From contig JAUZSP010000006.1 of assembly GCA_030949385.1 (NCBI GenBank), positions 128,121 to 192,120 on the forward strand: 64,000 nt of DNA, given 5' to 3'. Shown here in pieces: positions 17,460-26,283 of the stretch. Below the pieces are notes generated by a model. It had not been told where the DNA came from, ran no database searches, and worked only from the letters and a program-made list of their open reading frames with translations. Source of the stretch: Gammaproteobacteria bacterium (GTDB lineage Bacteria > Pseudomonadota > Gammaproteobacteria > JAUZRS01). Every line of letters starts with the position of its first letter. Position 1 is the first letter of the stretch. The translations under genes were made by a program, and so were the position numbers.

Positions 17460-18170
17460 ATGTCCGAAACGAAAAAAATATTAGTGGTGGAGGATAACGC
17501 CGATCTGGCCAGTTTAATTCAGCTGCACTTGCACGATCTTCATGCAGAGGCGGATATCGCCAAAGACGGTGGTCTGGCAGTGCAGCTTTTTAATCAACAG
17601 CACTACGATTTGGTTATTCTTGATCTGATGTTGCCGGTTTTGGATGGCATCAGTGTCTGTAAAAAAATACGCGAAACCTCTTCTACAGTCCCGATTGTTA
17701 TCTTAACCGCCAAAAACAGCGAATTGGATCGTGTCTTGGGCTTGGAGATTGGCGCAGATGATTATGTGACCAAACCCTTCAGTATTCCCGAATTGATGGC
17801 GCGGATTAAAGCTCGTTTTCGCAGCATTGATGCCTTTAATGAACATAAAAACAGCGCTGAGCCTATTTTGCAGTTTAAGGGACTGCGTTTGGAACATAAA
17901 AAACGCTTGGTTTATGTTGACAACAGAGCCGTTGATCTGACCGTAAAAGAGTTTGAACTGTTGGCCTTTTTTATGCGCTCACCAAATCAAGTCTTCTCTC
18001 GAATTCAACTGCTGGATAAAGTCTGGGGCTATCATTACGAGGGTTATGAACATACGGTCAATACGCACATTAACCGCTTGCGTGCCAAAATTGAAACCGA
18101 AGCAGAAAAACCAAAGTACATCATCACCGTTTGGGGTGTGGGTTATAAATTTTCCAGCGAGATAGATTAA
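17460..18170 (+). CDS. OmpR/PhoB-family response regulator
   Basis: Encodes 236 aa. The receiver has VVEDN, phosphoacceptor LVILDLMLPVLDG and the Lys in VTKPFS. The C-terminal winged helix ends EGYEHTVNTHINRLRAKIE...YIITVWGVGYKF. I start at ATG 17460; the in-frame TTG at 17448 has no advantage. It follows the spondin genes by 26 bp and precedes its kinase by 3 bp, so it probably controls this operon. Confidence 0.93.
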   Translation: MSETKKILVVEDNADLASLIQLHLHDLHAEADIAKDGGLAVQLFNQQHYDLVILDLMLPVLDGISVCKKIRETSSTVPIVILTAKNSELDRVLGLEIGADDYVTKPFSIPELMARIKARFRSIDAFNEHKNSAEPILQFKGLRLEHKKRLVYVDNRAVDLTVKEFELLAFFMRSPNQVFSRIQLLDKVWGYHYEGYEHTVNTHINRLRAKIETEAEKPKYIITVWGVGYKFSSEID

Positions 18171-18173
18171 ATT

Positions 18174-19638
18174 ATGTGGCACAACCTTTACAATAAACTG
18201 GCCATAGGTCTAACTTTAATTCTTCTCTTGGTAGGGTTGTTGTATGTCGGGGTGGTTCTCTCCATCAATAAAAACAACAGCCTCTCCACCGATCAGGCGC
18301 TGAATCGAGAGCTGGCCAAGCATCTGGTGGCAGAGAGAAATCTGGTGGCGGAAAACCGCATTAATCAGGCCGCGCTTAAAAAAGCCTTTATGTATTACAT
18401 GAATATCAATCCAAGCATTGAGATTTATTTGTTGGATTTGCAAGGAAAAATCCTCTCCTACTCCGCTGAGCCTGGAAAAGTGAAATTAAACCGCATTTCT
18501 TTGGCACCTTTGCATGAGTTTTTTGCGGCTAAAAACTTCCCTATTTTGGGTGATGATCCGCGTAATTATGGCAAACAGAAGGTTTTTTCTGTCACACCTG
18601 TGCCGAACAAACAGAATCCTGAAGGGTATCTGTACGTTATTTTACGGGGTGAGCAATTTGATGCTATTGAGGTGGTGGCGAAAAACAAACGTCTTTTGAC
18701 ACTGAGTATTTGGTTGATTGGGGTCAGTCTTGGCATAGGTCTGTTGGTTGGTTTGCTGGGGGTCTACTTTATTACCCGTCGTTTGAAACTGCTTTCTCAG
18801 TCAGCAGACGTATTTTCCCAGAGCGGTTTTAGTCAGGCTGTGCCGTTGAGCTTCTCGGCAAAAAACGGTGACGAGATTGATCGACTGGCTGAGACTTTTA
18901 ACCACATGTCAGCGAAAATCGTCCAGCAGCTAAAATCACTGAAAAAACAAGACGAAGCCCGTTGTGAAATGGTGGCCAATATTTCACACGATCTGCGTAC
19001 GCCGCTGGCGGCGCTGCACGGTTACATTGAAACTCTGATCTTAAAACAGGCGAGTTTAACCGCAGAACAGCAACAGCATTATTTGAAAAGTGCCCTGAAC
19101 AACAGTGTGCGTTTAAGCCAATTGATTGATGAGTTGTTTGAGTTGGCAAGGCTGGAGTCGGCAGAGACTAAGGCCAAAATGGAGCCGTTTTCCATTGCTG
19201 AGCTGGCTTCTGATGTGATTCAACAATACGCGCCTATTGCCAGTGAGCAGAATAATCGCTTAAGCATGGAATGTTTTGAAGCTCCGCCTTTTGTTAGTGC
19301 AGACATTGGTATGATTCAACGGGTCTTGGAAAATTTAATTTCCAATGGTTTGCGCCACACAGAAAACGGTGCGGTTGTTTTAAGCCTCAGCAAAGCACAC
19401 GAAAAAAATCAATGTGCGTATCAAAGATACCGGCTTGGGAATGGCTGAAACGGAGTTGAACAATATTTATCAACGTTTTTATCAGATCAATAACCCCGAG
19501 CGCAGCGGAGACAATTCAGGTTTGGGTTTGGCCATTGTCAAACGCATTATGCAGCTGCATCAGATTGAGATTGTGGTGGAGAGTGCGCTGGGAGAGGGCA
19601 CCTGTTTTAGTTTTCAGTTGCCCGTGGTGAATGTCTAG
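18174..19638 (+). CDS. Sensor histidine kinase, interrupted by a frameshift at an A7 run
   Basis: The first frame runs 18174-19448: two membrane helices around a periplasmic sensor of ~140 aa, HAMP, HisKA with HDLRTPLAALHGY, and the N box ENLISNGLRHTENG. It then loses sense. The ATP-lid and C-terminus (RIKDTGLGMAETELNN..., GLGLAIVKRIM) continue in the +1 frame to 19638. The switch falls on seven consecutive A at 19402-19408. Removing one A restores HEKINVRIKDTGLG. The cause may be a sequencing indel, a real mutation or transcriptional slippage. As read, the protein lacks the G boxes and would be inactive. Confidence 0.85.
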
Positions 19639-20501
19639 CCGGAGGTTTGAATTTGTCGTCGTAATGTCAAAAACCACGGCAGATAACCAAAAGGGGTAAA
19701 GCCAACCACAAAACCCAATATCACGCCTGAACCCGACATCACCCCATGTTTCAGATGAAAAAAGCCGTTAATGTAGTGCTGGTAATACAACTCCACTGCT
19801 AAAGCCAAAAGTAGAAAGAGCAACAGCAGCCCCAAACGTGGCCATAAACTGGGATAAAGCTGCATAAAGCCAAGAGTGAAAACAGAAAACAGCAGAAACC
19901 GATAGCTGTTGCGTCCGAGAAAATGCAGGCTGGTTGCGTCGCGTAAATCGTCACAGATCAGCAGCAAAGCCGGTAGCATTAACAAGAAGCCAAGCCAAAA
20001 CCAGAGACGATGCCACTTGATGGAGAGTTGCAGCTCCACCCGCTCAGCAGCGCCACCGATACGACTCTGTTTGAGAATCTGTGGCAAGGCTTGACGTTGA
20101 CCCCGCAGCCAGGCCTCAAAATAGAGCAGCAGACGGCTTAAAAAGCCAAAACCCAGCAACCATGCCAGACCGACACCCAAGGTATTGGCCAACATATCCC
20201 AATAATCAAAACTGCGATAAGAGGTTAAACCTTGCAAAAATTCAATGCCAATCCCTTGGCCAGCGAAGAGCAACGCCAATAAAAAGCGGTGTCGATGACG
20301 TGGGTAGAGCTGCATAAACCAACCCATAGAAGTGCCATAAGCCACCATGTGTAAAAATTTATCGCTGTGGGTGTAACCCCAATCACCTTGCAAAGCAATC
20401 AGCGACATTAGCGTAACCGTACCGACCCAAAGGCAGCCGATAAAAAACCAGAAACGCCACCAATGCAGTTGGTAGGGTGTTTGAATTTCCTTATTCGTCA
20501 T
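19635..20501 (-). CDS. VanZ-like multi-pass membrane protein
   Basis: Encodes 288 aa with about eight predicted membrane helices. The N-terminal half carries the VanZ-like pattern DKFLHMVAYG...GIEFLQGLTSYRSFDYWDMLANTLGVGLAWLLG. The C-terminal half looks like a diverged second copy without the conserved acidic residues. VanZ-like proteins are poorly understood. The stop overlaps the end of the convergent histidine kinase gene by a few bases. Confidence 0.75.
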   Translation of the reverse strand: MTNKEIQTPYQLHWWRFWFFIGCLWVGTVTLMSLIALQGDWGYTHSDKFLHMVAYGTSMGWFMQLYPRHRHRFLLALLFAGQGIGIEFLQGLTSYRSFDYWDMLANTLGVGLAWLLGFGFLSRLLLYFEAWLRGQRQALPQILKQSRIGGAAERVELQLSIKWHRLWFWLGFLLMLPALLLICDDLRDATSLHFLGRNSYRFLLFSVFTLGFMQLYPSLWPRLGLLLLFLLLALAVELYYQHYINGFFHLKHGVMSGSGVILGFVVGFTPFGYLPWFLTLRRQIQTSG

Positions 20502-20507
20502 TGTATG

Positions 20508-21110
20508 TTACGCACCCGCAGCGACTTTTAGGGCTTGCAGTTCCTCAAATGCCACTCGAATGGCTTTGATATAGAGCTGCCCCTTCAAGGCAAAGGTGCT
20601 CATCTTTCTTTGTATGCTTAAGGTCTCCAAGCGAGCACTCGCATAAAGAGACATAAAAATATGATTGCTCTGCGTTCGAACGACTTTTGTCGGCGATTTT
20701 GCTAAGGCCGTATTCGATTTGATGTTTTTATGCAGCAGTTCAACTTTCTTTGTAAAAACTTGGCGGTGTAAAAGAACGGGGAATTCCAGACCTTTTACCC
20801 ACCCTTGTATGGGCTTTTCTGACCAAAGTAAGGAGTCAATTCGAACAAAGCGACCTTGTTTTTTATCCTCTAAACTCAACGCAACCAAACGATTGCTTTT
20901 CAAGGCTAAAATAAACTTATTTTTTAGCTTTTCGTGGATAAACTGCATGTTTTCACTGGAGGAAAACCAACTGTCTGCCAAGACGTAACGCCATTTGAGC
21001 TGATTTTTACGGCAAGTGAGCAACATGTTTCTTAACATCTCATTTTTTGTTATCACACTCTTTCTTTTCTCCTTTTGGCTTTTAATATCACTGAACCGTA
21101 TCGTCAAATA
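20508..21110 (-). pseudogene. Transposase remnant (DDE family, IS4/IS701-like)
   Basis: A 199-aa frame without the N-terminal half expected of a DDE transposase. YVLADSWFSSSENMQFI matches the region around the second catalytic Asp of DDE transposases with a D-S-W-F motif. The C-terminal half looks intact. Upstream the frame ends in stops within 15 bases, right where the truncated response regulator ends, and it has no normal start. I see no terminal inverted repeats. This is a decayed insertion. Confidence 0.7.
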
Positions 21111-21118
21111 TCAGTTAT

Positions 21119-21527
21119 TCATGAGCTCTCTGCTAGGCGGTAGCCGATCTTTCGTATGGTGTGCAGCAAAGGGTGTTTAAAGGGTTTGTCTATGGCTTGT
21201 CTTAGGTGATGGATGTGGGTTTTAAGCGCATCGCTGTTGCAGGGGTTGCCCCCCCAAATTTCATCTTCCAGCTGTTCCCGTTTGAGTACATGGGGGGAGG
21301 CTCGCATTAATGCTTCGAGCAGTTTGAGTGCTATGGGGTTGAGTTTGATGGGTTGTTGATTGCGCTGTACTTCAAAGGTTTGGGGGTTAAAGCTGAGATC
21401 AGCAACAGATAGAATGAAGCCCCGAAATTCCGTCTTGAGCAGGGTCGGTGAGATAGCCTTGTTCATCAAGGTAATCAACCATGTTGGCGAGAATGTCGGG
21501 GTTGTCTTCAATGACTAGTATTTTCAT
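21119..21527 (-). pseudogene. OmpR-family response regulator with deleted receiver domain
   Basis: Translation from ATG 21527 gives a normal receiver start (MKILVIEDNPDILANMVDYL) but reaches a stop after 42 codons. From about 21425 the sequence continues in another frame as a complete winged-helix output domain (ILSVADLSFNPQTFEVQRNQ ... HTIRKIGYRLAES). About 85 residues of receiver, including the phosphoacceptor Asp, are missing at the junction. The likely history is an internal deletion that also shifted the frame. It is adjacent to the transposase remnant. Confidence 0.8.
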
Positions 21528-21539
21528 GGGTTTTTGTCG

Positions 21540-22736
21540 TTATTTACTGCCCGCACTCCATTTAAAACCAAATCCATAATGTTCATCGGCCTCTTTATGC
21601 CCTTGATTAAAATAACGCTCCTCTTTGGTGATCTCAAATTGGGAGCCGTTGCGTTTAAAGGCGGCGGCAACACAGAAGCGCGCTCGTGGGTCGGGGGCGT
21701 TGAGCTGGATTAAGGTTTCATTGCCGTGCGGATCTTTGATGGTCAAGCGCCCATCCACCGAGCTGAAATCATCGGCACCTTCGTAAATCATGGCAAACAC
21801 AACCATAAAGTCGATCAAATCGGGGCGGTAGACGGTGAGGTTTTCGCCATCATGGGCGCTGCCGCTGCGGTCGTCTTTGTCCAATAATATATAGGGCTCT
21901 TCAAATTGCTCGCCAAAGTTGCCTCCCAAAGGTTGAATAACCCCTTGTTGGCCGTTGTTCATGCGGACAAAACAGCCCAGATCCAAATCCGGTGCTTTTG
22001 CGCTACCAAAACCAAACAGGCCTTTCTTTTGGCTGCCGCTGTTCCAGTTTAGATTGATTTTAATGGGTTGGGGGGCGCTGGTTTTTTGCAGTGAAATGGT
22101 TTGGCTGTCGCCCTTTTTTTCCAGAGTAATTTTACTGAGGTTGAGTTTACTGGGTTTTTTCGCCGGTGCGGGGTTGGCAGCAGGAGGAGGGCTATCGTGA
22201 ATCTCTTCACCACCAAAGTAGGCCAACAGGGCGCTGAGACCGCCGTTGAAGCCTTGAGCGGTGATGCCAAAACGCCATTCTTTTTTTAAATAGAGGTCGC
22301 CGATCAGCAGGGCTTTTTCTTGTTTAAAGTGGCTGCCATTAAATTCAAATCGAGCGAGTTCCTGACCTTGGCTACTCAAGCGTAAATAGCCTGTTTGAAT
22401 CTGTGCCATGGTGGCTGCGCCATCCAGCGTTGCGGTAAAGGTCAGTTTTTGGATGTTGGTGGGCAGTGTGCTGAGATTAACGGTGAAGGTTTGTGTCTGT
22501 TGGTTGCCGTTGTGTTGTTTATCTTGGATGACAAGGGAGCGACAAGGGGATGCGGTTTGATTAAAAAAAATAAGGTAACGGTCATCGGAGAGCGTGCCTT
22601 TGTCATCGACCCCAAAACAGGAAAAATCCAGTTCAACGGCCTGTTCAAATTGGAGGGAGAGGCTCACTTCGAGGCTGGTAAGGTCGCTGGTGAGGGCGGC
22701 TAAGGTGCTTTTTTGGCCTGCTATAAAGGATTTCAT
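21540..22736 (-). CDS. terA: Tellurium-resistance protein TerA
   Basis: Encodes 398 aa from ATG 22736. The N-terminal half is TerD-like (FSCFGVDDKGTLSDDRYLIFFNQ, GDLYLKKEWRFGITAQGFNGGL). After a Pro/Ala linker (~195-210) comes the TerA-type domain (LDLGCFVRMNNGQQGVIQPLGG, LLDKDDRSG, HYGFGFKW). TerD-type domains bind calcium through Asp-rich loops and are thought to act at the membrane in stress and phage responses. It is last in the ter cluster. Confidence 0.85.
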   Translation of the reverse strand: MKSFIAGQKSTLAALTSDLTSLEVSLSLQFEQAVELDFSCFGVDDKGTLSDDRYLIFFNQTASPCRSLVIQDKQHNGNQQTQTFTVNLSTLPTNIQKLTFTATLDGAATMAQIQTGYLRLSSQGQELARFEFNGSHFKQEKALLIGDLYLKKEWRFGITAQGFNGGLSALLAYFGGEEIHDSPPPAANPAPAKKPSKLNLSKITLEKKGDSQTISLQKTSAPQPIKINLNWNSGSQKKGLFGFGSAKAPDLDLGCFVRMNNGQQGVIQPLGGNFGEQFEEPYILLDKDDRSGSAHDGENLTVYRPDLIDFMVVFAMIYEGADDFSSVDGRLTIKDPHGNETLIQLNAPDPRARFCVAAAFKRNGSQFEITKEERYFNQGHKEADEHYGFGFKWSAGSK

Positions 22737-22793
22737 GGAAGAAGTCTGCCGTACGAGGCCATGACCGATTAAGGTCATGGCGATGGAGGGGTG

Positions 22794-23402
22794 TTAGAAG
22801 TGGCTTTTTGAAAAGGTCTCTAAGGTAGCCTCCAATTTTTTATCATCAGTGGCTTGACCCAGTGAGTTGAATTTCCACTCGCCGTTCTTTTTGTACAGTT
22901 TACCCATAATCATGCTGACTTTTCCAGCAAAAGTGCTGTCATTGGCAATGTCAAATGTGGCGAACACATCGTTCACTTGAGTCGGGGTGCCTTCGTAAAT
23001 GCGAATGCAAGCGAAAGGGATGTCTTTGAAGTCTTGGCCTTGAAAGCTGTTTAAAATAAACGCCAATTGAGAGACTTCTGGTGCCAAACGAGCCAAGTCA
23101 AGATTGATCACTTCGTTGTCCAAGCCATCATCGCCGTCCATGTCACCGGTCAGATCGTCACCGGAGTGCTGCACACCCAAGCATTTGGATTTTAAGTTGC
23201 CAAAATAGACCAAGTCGATCATTTTTCCCGCTTCGTTGAACAGACCCACAGAGGCATCGAGATCGACGGCGACCATTTTTTTACCGCCAAACAGCCCTTT
23301 TTTCTCCATTGCTCCCCAGTTCACGCCAATGCACATTTTTTGTAATGCAGAGCCGTTTTTTTCCAACGAAATGCGTTGTCCTTTTTGCAATGAAATTGCC
23401 AT
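22794..23402 (-). CDS. TerD-family protein (TerZ/TerX-like)
   Basis: Encodes 202 aa. It shows the TerD pattern: MAISLQKGQRISLEK, VDLDASVGLF, HSGDDLTGDMDGDDG, and a closing GKLYKKNGEWKFNSLG. The insertion KKGLFGGKKMVAVDLDASV and the ending resemble TerZ/TerX more than TerD. The Asp-rich loops are the expected Ca2+ sites. It lies between the aldolase-like gene and terA on the same strand. Confidence 0.85.
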   Translation of the reverse strand: MAISLQKGQRISLEKNGSALQKMCIGVNWGAMEKKGLFGGKKMVAVDLDASVGLFNEAGKMIDLVYFGNLKSKCLGVQHSGDDLTGDMDGDDGLDNEVINLDLARLAPEVSQLAFILNSFQGQDFKDIPFACIRIYEGTPTQVNDVFATFDIANDSTFAGKVSMIMGKLYKKNGEWKFNSLGQATDDKKLEATLETFSKSHF

Positions 23403-23456
23403 TGGTAATATCCTTTGGGTTTATACCCGAGTGGTTAAAATGAAACGAAAAATGAA

Positions 23457-24395
23457 TTATTTTAAATGAGTACCGTTGTTTTGATTGTGTATAAGGTGAG
23501 CTGAATTTTTTGTTCGATTGTGTGCCAACTGCAAGGTGCGCTGTGCCCAATTTGCATGACAACTTTTTTCCATCATCTCACCGTCCATTAAAAACACCGC
23601 TGCCGCGTGTGTGTCGATGACCGCCGCAGCGTGTTGTTGGTGTTGGGCAGTGTAGTGGCTGTAATGGCGTTCGATGACGCTGACTTGCTTGGGGTGGATG
23701 GCTGTTTTGGCGTAAAAACCGTAACTGATGTCGCGTTCCAGCTCTTGGCTGAGGGTCTGTTCATCGTCAATAAAATCAAACACAGGGGCGCTGAGATTGT
23801 AACCAAAGGGTCTAAACGCCAGAATTAATTGGTCGATGATCATGCGCAACGGGGTGTCGTAGGCGATTAAACCAGGTAGACGTTTAAGCCCCATTAAATT
23901 AAGCAGATCGTTGCCACCAATGCGCAGGCAGACAATGGGCAGAGTAAAATCGTCCAGCAGGCTGCGTATTTTGGGCAGAGCCACGCTGTCGAGCACCTGT
24001 ACGGTCTCCAATGTGGGCATGATTGAAAAAACGCTGTTTTGTCGTAACAGTATTTTTTTATAGCCGTGCAGGCTGCCAAGGTCGGCCTTGGGAAGGACGA
24101 AGCCGTCGATGTGTTCGATGCCAGGCATGGCTAAAATTTCGGCCAATACCTCGGCATTGCGCGGGCGAATAAAACGTCGCACCGCGCAGCTGGGGGTCAG
24201 GTGTTTTAGGCTGTGGCGCAAATTGGCCAGTGCGCTGGGCAGCTCGTCTTCGGTGACGGCATCTTCACAGCAAAAGACCATTGAGCGAGCTTGAGAGGTG
24301 CCTTGTTGTAGAATTGTGGCCAGTTTGGGATGGGTACACGGCATGTAGAGTGAGGCTCCCAGCTCAAAATAAGAGACGCGCGTATTCTGCTTCAC
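23457..24395 (-). CDS. HpcH/HpaI aldolase/citrate lyase-like protein of the ter cluster
   Basis: Encodes 312 aa of the CitE/HpcH-like TIM-barrel family: LGASLYMPCTHPKL near the N-terminus, CCEDAV at the metal/substrate region, GFVLPKAD, and a closing AKTAIHPKQVSVIERHY. In ter-associated biosynthetic operons this enzyme occurs with the PRTase, StiP and HAD genes found here. The product of such pathways is not known to me. It overlaps the StiP-like gene by 4 bp. Confidence 0.85.
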   Translation of the reverse strand: MKQNTRVSYFELGASLYMPCTHPKLATILQQGTSQARSMVFCCEDAVTEDELPSALANLRHSLKHLTPSCAVRRFIRPRNAEVLAEILAMPGIEHIDGFVLPKADLGSLHGYKKILLRQNSVFSIMPTLETVQVLDSVALPKIRSLLDDFTLPIVCLRIGGNDLLNLMGLKRLPGLIAYDTPLRMIIDQLILAFRPFGYNLSAPVFDFIDDEQTLSQELERDISYGFYAKTAIHPKQVSVIERHYSHYTAQHQQHAAAVIDTHAAAVFLMDGEMMEKSCHANWAQRTLQLAHNRTKNSAHLIHNQNNGTHLK

Positions 24396-25525
24396 ACGTT
24401 GGCCTTTAAAACATTTTTAATTAACGCGCAGGCGTTGAGGGGCATTGTCGGACGTTCTAAAATGGGGATCTTTTTTTCTTCCGCCAGTTGACGCAGGTGC
24501 GCTACATCGGCTGAGTTAGGCTCTTTGAGCAGCAGCAGATCGGGCACACGGCGGAGCATGACCCGAGTTGCTTCAGATATTCCGGGTTTAATGCGGTTGA
24601 TGTCGCTGATTTGGAATTCTCGTTGCAGATCGTTTAAAAAATGACTTACGGTGGTTTGGCGTTGTGCTTGGCTGGTGGGCAGTTCGGCGGCGCAGTGGCT
24701 GGGGTCTACCTCTGCCATGACGGTGTCGATGAACCAGTTGGAGCAGTCCACTGCGTGTAAATGAGAATAACGGACGCAGCCGTGAAAATCATCTTTTCCA
24801 ACGTGCGTATTCAAAATAGAACGTGAAATTAAGCCGGAGACGGTGGAGTTCATTAGAGCATTGGGCATGGTGTAGTCGTCAAACGTGGCGGCCACATCGG
24901 CGCTGCCGCCGATGTCAGAGACCACAAACAGTTCTGGCGCAATGTGGCAGCCTCGGCTGCGATTGTATTGCTCAATGCTCTGTTTTAATTCGCGGGTGAT
25001 GACCCCTTTGGCGGTCCAGCCGTCAATAAAGACCAACGATTGATCGGTTATTTTTTGTTGCTCAAGCAGGTAGTCTAAGGCGACGTAGTCTAGGCCTTTA
25101 TCTCGAATAATGCTGATGCTGTAGTGAACGCTGTTGATTTTAAGGTGTTGTTGAAGGGTGCGCTGCAACAATACCCCGATGGGGGTGCCTGCGCGTGCTA
25201 AGGAGAGCAGGCAGATGGGGTTTTTGCTGTCTCTGGCGGAGGCAATTTTTTTTGCCAGCGTCATGATTTCTGCGGCCAAGCGGCGTTTGTAGCGCTGGGT
25301 CATTTCTTTAAAGAGCTCGGTGTAGGGGGCACTGGGAGCCGCTTCACGGTGAATCATTTCGGAGTAGTGGGCTTGCCCCGATTGAATCAGATATTCTTTG
25401 TTGGCTACGCTTTGAAAACCGGCGGGCACGGTTTTGAGTAAAAAACGGCAGTCGTCGGCGCGGTAACTGCCGAGCAGCGGTTCAGGAAAGATGCGTTTTT
25501 TTTGCTTTTCTGCTGCGTGTGTCAT
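24392..25525 (-). CDS. StiP-family protein of the ter cluster (PRTase-like)
   Basis: Encodes 377 aa. The pattern LLSLARAGTPIGVLLQR, SIIRDKGLDYVALDYLL, VFIDGWTAKGVITREL belongs to the family named StiP, annotated as cysteine protease or PRTase-like in ter operons. A C-terminal pelota-like segment (~295-370, RVPDLLLLKEPNSADVAHL...) follows. The reaction is uncertain. It overlaps its neighbours by 4 bp on both sides, as in a single polycistron. Confidence 0.82.
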   Translation of the reverse strand: MTHAAEKQKKRIFPEPLLGSYRADDCRFLLKTVPAGFQSVANKEYLIQSGQAHYSEMIHREAAPSAPYTELFKEMTQRYKRRLAAEIMTLAKKIASARDSKNPICLLSLARAGTPIGVLLQRTLQQHLKINSVHYSISIIRDKGLDYVALDYLLEQQKITDQSLVFIDGWTAKGVITRELKQSIEQYNRSRGCHIAPELFVVSDIGGSADVAATFDDYTMPNALMNSTVSGLISRSILNTHVGKDDFHGCVRYSHLHAVDCSNWFIDTVMAEVDPSHCAAELPTSQAQRQTTVSHFLNDLQREFQISDINRIKPGISEATRVMLRRVPDLLLLKEPNSADVAHLRQLAEEKKIPILERPTMPLNACALIKNVLKANV

Positions 25526-26283
25526 GTGCCCATCCAGTGATCCAGCTGACTGCCAATGGGAAAAAGACCGAAGTGCGTTTGGCGTAGAAAGGCCAGATCG
25601 GAGACGGAGTCGCCAAACCCCATAACCAATTCGTGCTTATGAATCTGCAACTGCTCGGTGACAAATTGCACCGCTTTGGCTTTGCAGGTGTAGGGTGGCA
25701 ACAGGGCTAAATTTGCGCCGTTGCGGTGCCAGCGTTCGCCCTGTTTGAGCTGCGGTTTCAGGTGCTCCATTAAATAATCGAGTTGACTCTCTTGATAATG
25801 TAAACGGTCGGCTTTAATAGAGAGGTAGGCGGTCATGCCTGCTTCGGTAATGGGGTGACAGGCAATGGGAAACGCCTGTTGCTTGATGTAGCTGTTCAGT
25901 GTTTCGTTGAGTCTGTCGAGGTGTTCTGCCCACGCGCTAAGGTCGTGGTTGTGTTGTTGTGAAGCGAGCCACGTTTGACAGGGTTGGTTCTCTTCGGTGA
26001 GTACCATCGCTCCGTGGCTGACGATGCGGTAACTGTGAAAGTCGTCCAATAAAACGCGATCCATTGCCGCTTGGTTACGCCCCGTGACCGGAATCAAAAT
26101 GGCACCGCCGGTTTTTAACAGTTGCAGCAGTAGGCGTTGTGGCGGCGTGGTGTAAGAGAGTGGTTTTTGTTCACGATCCACGGCACCGGCCAGCAGATGG
26201 CTGTGATCGGCTAATTTGCGTTTGGTCTGAATCAGGGTATCGTCCAGATCGGTAAAAATCAGGGTGCGGGCGTTTGCGTTCAT
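25522..26283 (-). CDS. HAD-superfamily hydrolase of the ter cluster
   Basis: Encodes 253 aa. HAD motif I is LIFTDLDDTLIQ near the N-terminus. A sucrose-phosphatase-type cap follows, then motif IV-like GFGDSVSDLAFL. It is probably a phosphatase acting on a sugar- or nucleotide-like intermediate with the neighbouring PRTase and aldolase. The substrate is unknown. Four-base overlaps link it to the genes before and after. Confidence 0.87.
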   Translation of the reverse strand: MNANARTLIFTDLDDTLIQTKRKLADHSHLLAGAVDREQKPLSYTTPPQRLLLQLLKTGGAILIPVTGRNQAAMDRVLLDDFHSYRIVSHGAMVLTEENQPCQTWLASQQHNHDLSAWAEHLDRLNETLNSYIKQQAFPIACHPITEAGMTAYLSIKADRLHYQESQLDYLMEHLKPQLKQGERWHRNGANLALLPPYTCKAKAVQFVTEQLQIHKHELVMGFGDSVSDLAFLRQTHFGLFPIGSQLDHWMGT

